A stretch of DNA of 11,268 nt from CAYPCH01 sp964409165 (GTDB lineage Bacteria; Bacillota; Clostridia; Acetivibrionales; Acetivibrionaceae), in the NCBI GenBank assembly GCA_964409165.1, contig CAYPCH010000121.1, positions 1-11,268 of the forward strand, read 5' to 3'. Position numbers and translations under genes: made by a program. Positions 1 to 6,068 of this stretch are shown here, piece by piece; positions within the stretch are counted from its first letter, which is position 1, and each line of letters opens with the position of its first letter. A model generated the notes under the pieces. It was not told the DNA's origin, searched no databases, and saw only the letters and a list, made by a program, of their open reading frames with translations.

Positions 1-7
1 TAGCGCT

Positions 8-418
8 ATGCGCGTTTATAATCAAGCCGCCGGCTATGCCGGCGGTATGCTGACTGATATTAGACTTAATAACGCTTCTCAATTGGCAGGTTTCACCAAG
101 GGGAACGATTTAAAATACTTTTTAAAGGAAATTTGTGATATAGAGTATATACATGATACTGACTTATCGCCAAACAAAGAAATCCTTGACGATTACAAAA
201 ATAAAAAAATTAGCTGGTCTCAATATGAAATTCTTTTCAATTCCTTACTTAAAGAGAGGAAAATTAATAGCAAGTTAGAAATTAAGTATAATAATCAATT
301 TGATAATATATGCTTATTATGTAGTGAAGTTACTGCTGACAACTGCCACAGAAGACTTGTAGCAGAATATATTAAAAATAATAACCCAGATCTGAATATT
401 GAGATTATACATTTGTGA
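8..418 (+). pseudogene. DUF488 family protein, 5'-truncated
   Basis: The open frame encodes up to 136 residues. From about residue 15 it matches the DUF488 family: a DIR motif at 17-19, the LAGF segment at 27-30, an ISW helix near 68-70, and the family's late cysteine/CHR signature (C105, C113-H114-R115) followed by an AEYI helix. DUF488 proteins are small cytoplasmic proteins of unknown biochemistry, often in mobile or defence-related gene sets. Normal members begin with a Tyr-Thr-Ile-Gly-type strand and a helix ahead of the DIR motif. Here that part is missing, and the first 13 residues come from a GC-rich hairpin. No ribosome binding site is visible before the ATG at 8 or the in-frame ATG at 47. 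The gene was therefore probably cut at its 5' end and may not be expressed. Its stop lies 22 bases before the next gene's start, so the two were probably co-transcribed. Confidence 0.75.
26..46. repeat. GC-rich perfect hairpin, possible insertion-sequence end
   Basis: Bases 27-34 (CCGCCGGC) and 38-45 (GCCGGCGG) form a perfect 8-bp stem around a 3-base TAT loop, with a possible extra G-T pair at 26/46. The stem is entirely G and C in an otherwise AT-rich window, so it looks foreign to its surroundings. It lies exactly where the usual first 25-30 residues of the DUF488 protein should be encoded. Compact subterminal hairpins of this kind are known at the ends of IS200/IS605-family elements, which insert without target duplication. 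I infer an IS end here, but the transposase would lie outside the window. It could instead be a stray terminator or palindromic repeat. Confidence 0.45.
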
Positions 419-440
419 GTTAAGCAGGGGGGCAAAATGT

Positions 441-1100
441 ATGGACAAAACAATTATTTTACTGGCGGCTTCTGAAAAGTACCGTAATTATTGCATAGCA
501 GGGATTGATAGAGAATCGGGAGAGTGGGTTAGAATAATATCAGAAGATAATGACATACGTAATGCAGTAACAGAAAATGATATGCGTTATGAAGACGGTA
601 CACTACCTCAAATTTTTGATATTATTCAAATTCAATGTAAAAGATATGAACCGAATTTTTATCAGCCAGAAAACTTCGTTTTTGACAACTCCTATTACTG
701 GACTAAAATTGGTAATGCTTCGTTGAAGGAGGTTTTAAAAATACACCCTTTAGAAGAAACAGAATATATTTTCTATAACAGTGATAAAAGGGTAGATACG
801 GTGTATTTGAATAATTTGCCAGACGAAGATAAGTCCTCATTGGCTTTGGTTTCACCAAGTAAAGTTATTGTACATGTTAATCAATATGAAGAGAAAAAAT
901 ATCTGTGAGTTTTAATTATAATAATGAACGATATAGCTATTTAGCTGTTACAGACTTAGATTTCAAAAAATAGATATATTAATTATGAAGTTGGCAATTA
1001 TACTCTGCTTAAAAAGGTTTTATTTGTTATAAGTTTAGGTGAAAAATATCAAAGAGATAATGCACACTATAAGCTTATTGCAACGGTGATAGAGACATAG
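441..1100 (+). pseudogene. dual OB-fold (DuOB-like) protein, two frameshifts
   Basis: The start is ATG 441, behind the purine-rich stretch GCAGGGGGGCAAA, rather than the earlier in-frame codon at 399. The first frame runs 155 residues to a TGA at 906-908. Its opening (KTIILLAASEKY, then CIAGI and GEWVRIIS) resembles dual OB-fold domain proteins. Homology does not stop at 908. It continues one frame over from about 896 (ISVSFNYNNERYSYLAVTD), then returns to the first frame after about 970 (RYINYEVGNYTLL, then VLFVISLGEKYQ and HYKLIATVIET) and ends at TAG 1098-1100. Both switches fall on A6 tracts (894-899 and 965-970). One lost A in the first and one gained A in the second restore a product of about 219 residues. 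It is either a decaying gene or two homopolymer sequencing errors. The role is unknown; OB folds suggest nucleic acid binding. It pairs with the DUF488 gene upstream. Confidence 0.7.
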
Positions 1101-1189
1101 CATGATAAATTATAATTTTTTTAGCTGAATATTTGTATGTTTTTTCATGTAGATAGTGCGCTTTATCTATAGTAAAATAGTATTAACAG

Positions 1190-1243
1190 GTACGCTGGAT
1201 TCATTGCAAAATCAACATTTCACAAACAGAACTCCAGCGGTAC
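1190..1243. repeat. imperfect inverted repeat near the att site
   Basis: GTACGCTGGA (1190-1199) pairs with TCCAGCGGTAC (1233-1243) apart from one bulged base, across about 33 bases. The right arm also shares TCCAGCGGTA exactly with the tRNA-Leu fragment (1319-1328), 86 bases downstream. The position just inside a probable integration junction would suit an integrase arm-binding site or a leftover of an earlier insertion into the same tRNA, but neither can be shown from sequence alone. Confidence 0.35.
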
Positions 1244-1267
1244 TAAACGAAAATCAATAAGGGAAAC

Positions 1268-1285
1268 ACGCTTGAAATAAGCGTT
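1268..1285 (+). other. small hairpin, no clear role
   Basis: ACGCTT and AAGCGT form a perfect 6-bp stem around the loop GAAATA in the stretch before the tRNA fragment. It is followed by TTGGG rather than a run of T, so it is not a convincing terminator. The remaining bases from 1101 to 1308 are AT-rich and show no coding signal. Confidence 0.25.
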
Positions 1286-1308
1286 TGGGTATATCAATAT
1301 AAGGTTAA

Positions 1309-1366
1309 GGACTCAAAATCCAGCGGTAGCGATACCATGCCGGTTCGAGTCCAGCCTTCGGCACTA
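1309..1366 (+). other. tRNA-Leu(CAA) 3' fragment, probable attachment site
   Basis: From 1309 the sequence reads as the 3' half of a leucine tRNA: GGA stem half, loop CTCAAAA (1312-1318) with anticodon CAA at 1314-1316, TCC, a variable arm, a T arm with GTTCGAGT, and the 3' acceptor strand CTTCGGC (1356-1362) ending in ACTA. Upstream of 1309 there is no D arm and no GCCGAAG acceptor strand, and the outer anticodon-stem bases (1307-1308) do not pair. The T stem has one C-A mismatch and the terminal CCA has become CTA, so this is not a working tRNA. A fragment starting at the anticodon arm is the classic duplicate left by tyrosine-recombinase integration into a tRNA gene. The tRNA reading direction and the terminator that follows put the integrated element to the left. 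Confidence 0.75.
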
Positions 1367-1379
1367 AACCTCTTAAGAA

Positions 1380-1409
1380 CCTTGTAACTACACAGTTACA
1401 GGGTTTTTT
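1380..1409 (+). terminator. intrinsic terminator of the former tRNA-Leu gene
   Basis: CCTTGTAACT (1380-1389) pairs with AGTTACAGGG (1394-1403) over 10 bp with one G-T pair, around an ACAC loop, followed directly by six T (1404-1409). It sits 13 bases after the tRNA fragment, the normal distance for a tRNA terminator, so it probably belonged to the original chromosomal tRNA-Leu unit. Confidence 0.85.
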
Positions 1410-1684
1410 GCTATAACATTATTCTCTTGACCGCCATATTTTTCAAGAAGCCTTTTTATTTGAACAACATCGGAAGGCTTCTTACAAACGATACGGCAAC
1501 AAAAATTCACATCATTTCCAATTCCGAAATTTATGTTCCCTATTATCTTTTTCAGTAAAAGCAAAAAGGTGAATCTCAACCTTGGGTACTTTAACCCCTT
1601 TTTTTGTTGCTTACAATACCTCCGCTTCCAAAAATGAATTCTCCTACGGGGCACTAGTGCATAAAGACATAAATAGTGTAACAC
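1388..1684 (-). other. doubtful open frame, possible gene remnant
   Basis: A 98-codon minus-strand frame begins with GTG at 1684 and ends inside the terminator hairpin. I see no good ribosome binding site before its start and recognise no family. Its C-terminal part (IVCKKPSDVVQIKRLLEKYG and onwards) has a protein-like rhythm. A neighbouring minus-strand frame also has a plausible stretch (KVPKVEIHLFAFTEKDNREH), so a frameshifted remnant of a small gene is possible. The overlap with the terminator argues against a working gene. A perfect palindrome, GCACTAGTGC, lies at 1651-1660. I see nothing else in the spacer up to the control region of the germination operon. Confidence 0.2.
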
Positions 1685-1755
1685 TTTAAATGGCTGTTTT
1701 TCGTTTAAAAATTACGATTTTATGCGGGTATGAAAATGTTACATCAATTACGCCG

Positions 1756-1796
1756 TTGTCCACTAGTATATTTTAATCACTTATGGACAATAATAT
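1756..1796 (+). promoter_or_regulatory. possible control region of the germination operon
   Basis: TTGTCCA (1756-1762) and TGGACAA (1784-1790) form a 7-bp inverted repeat with a 21-base gap, about 40-75 bases before the first germination gene. Within it, AGTATA (1765-1770) and AATAATA (1790-1796) resemble the -35 and -10 elements used by the forespore sigma factor SigG, which drives germination receptor operons in Bacillus. The spacer is about 19 bases, slightly long. The promoter reading is therefore tentative; the inverted repeat itself is certain. Confidence 0.25.
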
Positions 1797-1830
1797 GAAA
1801 AAATCATAGGAGTACTATTGGAGACATGCT

Positions 1831-3366
1831 ATGTTTATTAAGCGAAGAAAAAAACAAATGGTAACAAGAGAAAGCAATAAAAGAGATATAACATTTGCTG
1901 AAAAGCTTGTTGAGTCTCAACTGGAACTAACTTCAGAGAATGCTTATTCATTGCTTAAAGTCAATAGCGATGTGGTTTTTCGTAAACTGTACATAAATGG
2001 GCAGGAAGATATACCTGTTACAATGGTATTCATTGAAGGGTTAGTTGATACTAAGAGTATTGATGATAGTATTCTAAAACCCATAACACAGGAATTAAGT
2101 CTTAGCGAGAGTAAAAATGCAAGCCAAATTATCGAAAAGATAGAACGTGGAACTCTTTATCACGTATTTCAAAAGACCAGAGATGAGTTGTCAGACTGCA
2201 TTAATGACATTATGGATGGCTCGGTTGCCTTGATTTTTGACCAGGTAAAAAAAGCTGTTACGTTTGATGTTAAAGAATTTGATAAACGAAGCGTTTCGGA
2301 GCCGACAGTTGAGAATATATTTAAAGGTGCAAAAGATTCATTTATTGAGAATCTAAGAACAAATACTGCAACGGTAAGAAGAAAAATAAAGACTCACAAC
2401 CTCGTGATTGAAGAAACAAAAGTAGGCACCCAATCTTTAACCCAAATTGCTATTGTATATATTAATGGTATTACAAACATGAATATTGTTGGGGAAGTGA
2501 AAAAAAGAATTAGTGGAATTATAACGGATAGTGTATTAAGTGTAGGTATTATTGAAGAAAATATTATTGAAGATATATATTCGCCCTTTCCGCAGATAAT
2601 CTATACTGAGAGACCTGACAAATTCTGTGCCAATGTGGTTGAAGGTCGGGTAGGAGTTATAATAGATGGATTCCCGGTAACCTATATTGTACCCGGTACG
2701 TTTGGAACGTTTCTACAGGCTCCGGAGGATTATTCCGAAAACTTTATTGTAGGCTCAGTAACAAGGTTTTTACGATTTACCCTCATATTTATTACTCTGC
2801 TATTACCGGGGTTTTATGTTGCGGTAACATCATTTCATCATGAAATGATACCAACAGCACTTGCTCTTGCAATAGCTGCGTCAAAAGAAGGGGTTCCGTT
2901 TCCTTCGTTTGTTGAAGTCGTTTTTATGCTGATAGCCTTTGAGGTGCTTGTTGAAGCAGGTTTAAGGCTTCCAAAGGCTATAGGTCAGGCGGTATCAATT
3001 GTTGGGGCATTGGTAGTTGGTCAGTCAGCGGTTGAAGCAAGACTTGTCTCGCCAGCGATAGTTGTAGTAATTGCCATAACAGCTATTTCAAGCTTTGCTA
3101 TGGTAAATCAGGATTTTTCCAATGCATTAAGGATTTGGAGGTTTATATTTGTTTTATTGAGCAGTGCTATCGGTCTTTTTGGATTAAGCCTTGGCGGAAT
3201 AATTCTATTGAATCACCTTTCTAAAATGGAGGTATATGGCGTTCCGTATTTGTCACCTTTTGTGGGAGAAGACAATAAAAACATGTCGGATTCTCTGTTC
3301 AGGCTTCCTTTTTTTACCCAACACAAACGACCACTAGGTCTGAAAACCAAGAATAAAAGAAAGTAG
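1831..3366 (+). CDS. gerAA: spore germination receptor subunit A (GerA/GerKA family)
   Basis: This is the A subunit of a nutrient germinant receptor, an inner spore membrane complex that senses nutrients and triggers release of ions and dipicolinate. At 511 residues it has the usual family length. A hydrophilic N-terminal part (about 1-310) carries family landmarks: a VSEPTVENIFKGAKDSF-like segment (155-171), ERPD at 260-263, EGRVGVIIDGFP at 271-282 and VPGTFGTFLQAPEDY at 287-301. About five membrane helices follow between 314 and 460, with LPGFYVA at 325-331, and then a basic tail. The start at 1831 is supported by TTGGAGA (GGAGA at 1820-1824) six bases upstream. The next gene's start lies 11 bases after the stop. 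The order A-C-B matches the B. subtilis gerK operon rather than gerA. The germinant cannot be predicted. Confidence 0.95.
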   Translation: MFIKRRKKQMVTRESNKRDITFAEKLVESQLELTSENAYSLLKVNSDVVFRKLYINGQEDIPVTMVFIEGLVDTKSIDDSILKPITQELSLSESKNASQIIEKIERGTLYHVFQKTRDELSDCINDIMDGSVALIFDQVKKAVTFDVKEFDKRSVSEPTVENIFKGAKDSFIENLRTNTATVRRKIKTHNLVIEETKVGTQSLTQIAIVYINGITNMNIVGEVKKRISGIITDSVLSVGIIEENIIEDIYSPFPQIIYTERPDKFCANVVEGRVGVIIDGFPVTYIVPGTFGTFLQAPEDYSENFIVGSVTRFLRFTLIFITLLLPGFYVAVTSFHHEMIPTALALAIAASKEGVPFPSFVEVVFMLIAFEVLVEAGLRLPKAIGQAVSIVGALVVGQSAVEARLVSPAIVVVIAITAISSFAMVNQDFSNALRIWRFIFVLLSSAIGLFGLSLGGIILLNHLSKMEVYGVPYLSPFVGEDNKNMSDSLFRLPFFTQHKRPLGLKTKNKRK

Positions 3367-3377
3367 GAGAATTGAAT

Positions 3378-4580
3378 ATGTTTAATATAAAAAGGTTGCT
3401 CGCTCTTTTAACTATAACTCTACTGCTTATAACTCAGATGGGTTGTAAAATAGCTTTTATAGGCAGAACAGAAATGATTGCAATAGAATTTATAAGGGCA
3501 GTTGGTGTTGACAAATCGACTCGTGGGGATGGTTTAGTGCGTTTGACCATAGCCACCGAAAGTGTAAAATCCAGTGGGGCAACCGGGCAACAAAAGATTT
3601 CTGAAATATTATTCTCAGAAGGCAAGACAGTATTTGATGCTGTACGTAATTTCTGGACTTATATGGAGAAAAGACCGTTCTGGGGGCATCTTGAATATGT
3701 TATTTTCGGTGAAGAAGCTGCAAAGGAAGGATTGTCGGAATACATTGATTATTTCTGTCGTGACCCGGAGATCAGGTTGAATATGAAAGCTTTTATTGCA
3801 CAGGGGCAAAGTGCGGAATCACTAATTAGAAAAGTGAATATTGAAGACAAATTTGCTTTTGAAAGACTTGAGGGCGTTTCAGAAAACCAGTGGGGTCAAT
3901 CGGTGTCTAATGTGGTAGATCTTATGGAAGTAATGTATATACTTGACAATGAAAAGTTGTCGCTTTATCTGCCTTGCATCAGACTTGGGAAGTTTGCTGA
4001 TTATCAAAAAGATAAGACTGAGGCTGAAGATATAGTGATGGGTGGATTTGCCATATTCGAAGAGGATAAATTAGTAGACTACTTGGACAATAAAATGGGG
4101 CGGGGGTTAAATTGGTTGAGGAATGCCATTAATTCAGGTGTGATTATTGTCAAAAGTCAAGAAGGAAAAAATATATCCCTTGAAATAATAGATAGTAGTA
4201 CAAAGCTCAAGCCACAGATTATAAATGATGAACTGACTGTGACTGTAAAGGTTAAAATGACCAGTAATATAGCTGAAGTATCTACAAAAGAAGATGTGTT
4301 TGCTGAGAAAATCCTGAAATATCTGGAAGGTCAGCAGGAACAGATTATCAAAGAGGAGATTGAAAGCGTTATAAATTATGGGCAGAATAAAGGGATGGAG
4401 TTCTTTGGAACACTTTATGCAGTTCAAAATAAATACCCGATTAAATGGGACGACTTTTACAGTAATGATTGGAAGGAGGTCTTCAAAAACATTAAGTATA
4501 CGGTAGTTGTGGAGTCAAAAATTAACAGGACATATAACATCAAACAACCAAGATTTAAAGAAACTGGAGGAGGTAAATGA
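3378..4580 (+). CDS. gerAC: germination receptor lipoprotein subunit C, Ger(x)C family
   Basis: This is the C subunit, a lipoprotein normally anchored on the outer face of the inner spore membrane and needed for receptor function. I choose ATG 3378 because AGGAGA (3365-3370) is seven bases upstream; the TTG at 3372 is too close. The product has 400 residues, typical for the family. A basic start and a hydrophobic stretch lead to Met-Gly-Cys with C23 as the likely lipidated residue, although Gln at -3 is unusual for a lipobox. Family landmarks are AVGVDK near 42-47, FFxYMEKRPFWGHLEYVIFG-like sequence near 94-113, and DPEIRLNMKAFIA near 130-142. The last base triplet overlaps the next start as ATGA, so translation of the small gene downstream is probably coupled. 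Confidence 0.93.
   Translation: MFNIKRLLALLTITLLLITQMGCKIAFIGRTEMIAIEFIRAVGVDKSTRGDGLVRLTIATESVKSSGATGQQKISEILFSEGKTVFDAVRNFWTYMEKRPFWGHLEYVIFGEEAAKEGLSEYIDYFCRDPEIRLNMKAFIAQGQSAESLIRKVNIEDKFAFERLEGVSENQWGQSVSNVVDLMEVMYILDNEKLSLYLPCIRLGKFADYQKDKTEAEDIVMGGFAIFEEDKLVDYLDNKMGRGLNWLRNAINSGVIIVKSQEGKNISLEIIDSSTKLKPQIINDELTVTVKVKMTSNIAEVSTKEDVFAEKILKYLEGQQEQIIKEEIESVINYGQNKGMEFFGTLYAVQNKYPIKWDDFYSNDWKEVFKNIKYTVVVESKINRTYNIKQPRFKETGGGK
4566..4573 (+). promoter_or_regulatory. strong ribosome binding site for the small membrane gene
   Basis: GGAGGAGG ends three bases before ATG 4577, inside the last codons of the C-subunit gene. Such a strong site for a 66-codon frame, combined with the ATGA overlap, is the main argument that the small gene is truly translated. 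Confidence 0.75.
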
Positions 4581-4777
4581 TATTATTGGTGATACTAATA
4601 TTTATTATAAGTATTTTGGAAATAAGGTGTATGGTAAAAAAGAGGCAAAAAAGAGATATGGTTCTATTTATTATTATTTCTGTGCTGTCAGTTTCTTTAG
4701 GATGCTATTATTTTTCAAATCCGTATAGGGAAAGCTTTATTCAGCACATTTTAAGTGTGTTTGGACAAAAATATTGA
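4577..4777 (+). CDS. small two-helix membrane protein, possible receptor D subunit
   Basis: This 66-residue protein has two hydrophobic helices, about residues 2-17 (LLVILIFIISILEI) and 28-46 (MVLFIIISVLSVSLG), joined by a short basic loop (KKRQKR), and a short polar tail. The start overlaps the preceding stop (ATGA) and has a very strong ribosome binding site. Its stop lies 16 bases before the next gene. Small proteins with two membrane helices, called D subunits, are known in some Bacillus germination receptor operons, where they adjust receptor activity. I infer a similar role from position and shape; the sequence is too short for a firm family match. Confidence 0.8.
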   Translation: MILLVILIFIISILEIRCMVKKRQKRDMVLFIIISVLSVSLGCYYFSNPYRESFIQHILSVFGQKY

Positions 4778-4793
4778 TGGGAGGAATGAGCGA

Positions 4794-5882
4794 ATGATAG
4801 CTGACACCGGAAAAATTTCAATAAGGCAGGCAATGTTTTTGTTTTTATCAATAAGCTTTACACCTATGGTTAGATTGTTGCCTGTTTATGCAACTAAAAG
4901 AGCAAAAGAAGCTGCATGGCTTGTGCCCATTGCAGCTGTTGCCATGCTTGTTTTAATTGCTTTTATCTGGCAGACTTTTTGCAAAAAGTATAAAGACTGC
5001 TCACTAATGGATATATACTGTGAAATAAGCGGGAAATTTATAGGCAAAATTATCACTGCTATCTATCTGATTTGGATTCTTATACTGACAGCACTTTATG
5101 TCCGATATTTTGCAATACGATTGGTAGGAGCAGTATATCCTAATGCAACTATGAATATATTCATAGTTCTTATGCTTATTGTAATTGCTTACACTCTCAG
5201 AAACGGTCTTATAGTCCTTGCAAGGTTTAACGAGGTTTTTCTGCCGGTACTGACAGTAGTTTTTTACATACTCATTGTTTTGATGTTACCTAATGTTAAG
5301 GCTGAGTTTCTTATCCCTGTAACTTACAGAAGTATAATTCCAATACTTAGCGGGGGTGTTGGAGTGACGGGTATCCTTGCTTATTTTACTTTTGTTTTTA
5401 TTATTGGTGATAAAATTAATAACAAGGAGAAAATCAAAAAGACAGGCATTTTACTGGCTCTATTTATGTTTTTGCCCCTTACGTTGGTGATAGCTGTACC
5501 TATGGGCATCTTCAGCCATAGTGTTGTACAGCGGACGCAAGTGCCTTTTTTGATTGCCGTAAAACAAATATCTTTATTTGACACACTCGAGAAATTTGAA
5601 TCTATTGTGGTTGCGTTATGGGTATTATCTGATTTTGTTCTAATAAGTTTTTTTATTATTTGCACCTTGCATATTTTAAAGAAATTGTTTAAGTTATCAG
5701 ATATAAAGCCATTTATAAATATACACCTGATTTTTATATTCATACTATCAAATTTTATTGCAAAGAATTCTTTTGAAATGGAGAAGTTTTCTGAAGACAT
5801 TGCAATACCTGTCAATATTGTTTTGGGGATTGTCCTTCCTGTAATTATGCTTATTATCGGAAAAATAAGAAGAAAAGTATAA
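4794..5882 (+). CDS. gerAB: germination receptor permease-like subunit B (GerAB/GerKB family)
   Basis: This is the B subunit, a polytopic membrane protein related to the APC (amino acid-polyamine-organocation) transporter superfamily. In characterised receptors it holds the germinant binding pocket. The start is ATG 4794, with GGGAGGA about eight bases upstream; the earlier in-frame GTG at 4755 lies inside the previous gene. The 362-residue product has the family length and about ten membrane helices. It opens with the typical KISIRQAMFLFLSI helix, followed by AKEAAWLVPI (37-46). It has a RNGLIVLARFNEVFLP segment at 136-151 and LFDTLEKFESIVVALWVLSD at 261-280, a conserved family stretch. It is the last gene of the operon. 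I see no clear terminator between 5882 and the next gene, so some read-through is possible. Confidence 0.94.
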   Translation: MIADTGKISIRQAMFLFLSISFTPMVRLLPVYATKRAKEAAWLVPIAAVAMLVLIAFIWQTFCKKYKDCSLMDIYCEISGKFIGKIITAIYLIWILILTALYVRYFAIRLVGAVYPNATMNIFIVLMLIVIAYTLRNGLIVLARFNEVFLPVLTVVFYILIVLMLPNVKAEFLIPVTYRSIIPILSGGVGVTGILAYFTFVFIIGDKINNKEKIKKTGILLALFMFLPLTLVIAVPMGIFSHSVVQRTQVPFLIAVKQISLFDTLEKFESIVVALWVLSDFVLISFFIICTLHILKKLFKLSDIKPFINIHLIFIFILSNFIAKNSFEMEKFSEDIAIPVNIVLGIVLPVIMLIIGKIRRKV

Positions 5883-6068
5883 GCTATTATGAAAAAGCGG
5901 ATTTGGTAAAGCAAAGATATAACATGTATATACTATTTTTGAAAATTTCCTATTTGACCCTCTTAAAAATTGGACGCTTTTAGAATTAATACATATTAAA
6001 TTGTTTTAATGCTTTTTTCTATGAATCGTATATTTGGGTATCTGGTGTACTAGGAGGTTTGGTATAGC
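5883..6068 (+). promoter_or_regulatory. intergenic leader of the S-layer cytochrome gene
   Basis: This 186-base AT-rich gap must hold the promoter of the downstream gene if that gene is independent of the germination operon. TTGACC (5954-5959) is a good -35 match, but the best -10 candidate, TAGAAT (5981-5986), gives a 21-base spacer, so the promoter is not convincing. GGAGG at 6053-6057 lies 11 bases before the ATG at 6069 and sets that start. I see no clear hairpin terminator for the germination operon. Confidence 0.4.

Noticed and set aside
1278..1366. Intact tRNA-Leu gene
   Set aside because: No acceptor 5' strand or D arm matches the 3' half; pairing fails beyond the inner anticodon stem, and the T stem has a mismatch.
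4755..4793. Upstream GTG start for the B-subunit gene
   Set aside because: It lies within the small membrane gene, lacks a ribosome binding site, and adds 13 residues not typical of the family; ATG 4794 has a good site.
5381..5914. 177-codon minus-strand frame
   Set aside because: It is antisense to the B-subunit gene, which has clear homology and a proper ribosome binding site.
6042..6057. SigG-type promoter (TGAATC ... TGTACTA) just before the S-layer cytochrome gene
   Set aside because: The -10-like element would place the transcription start on top of the ribosome binding site, leaving no usable leader.
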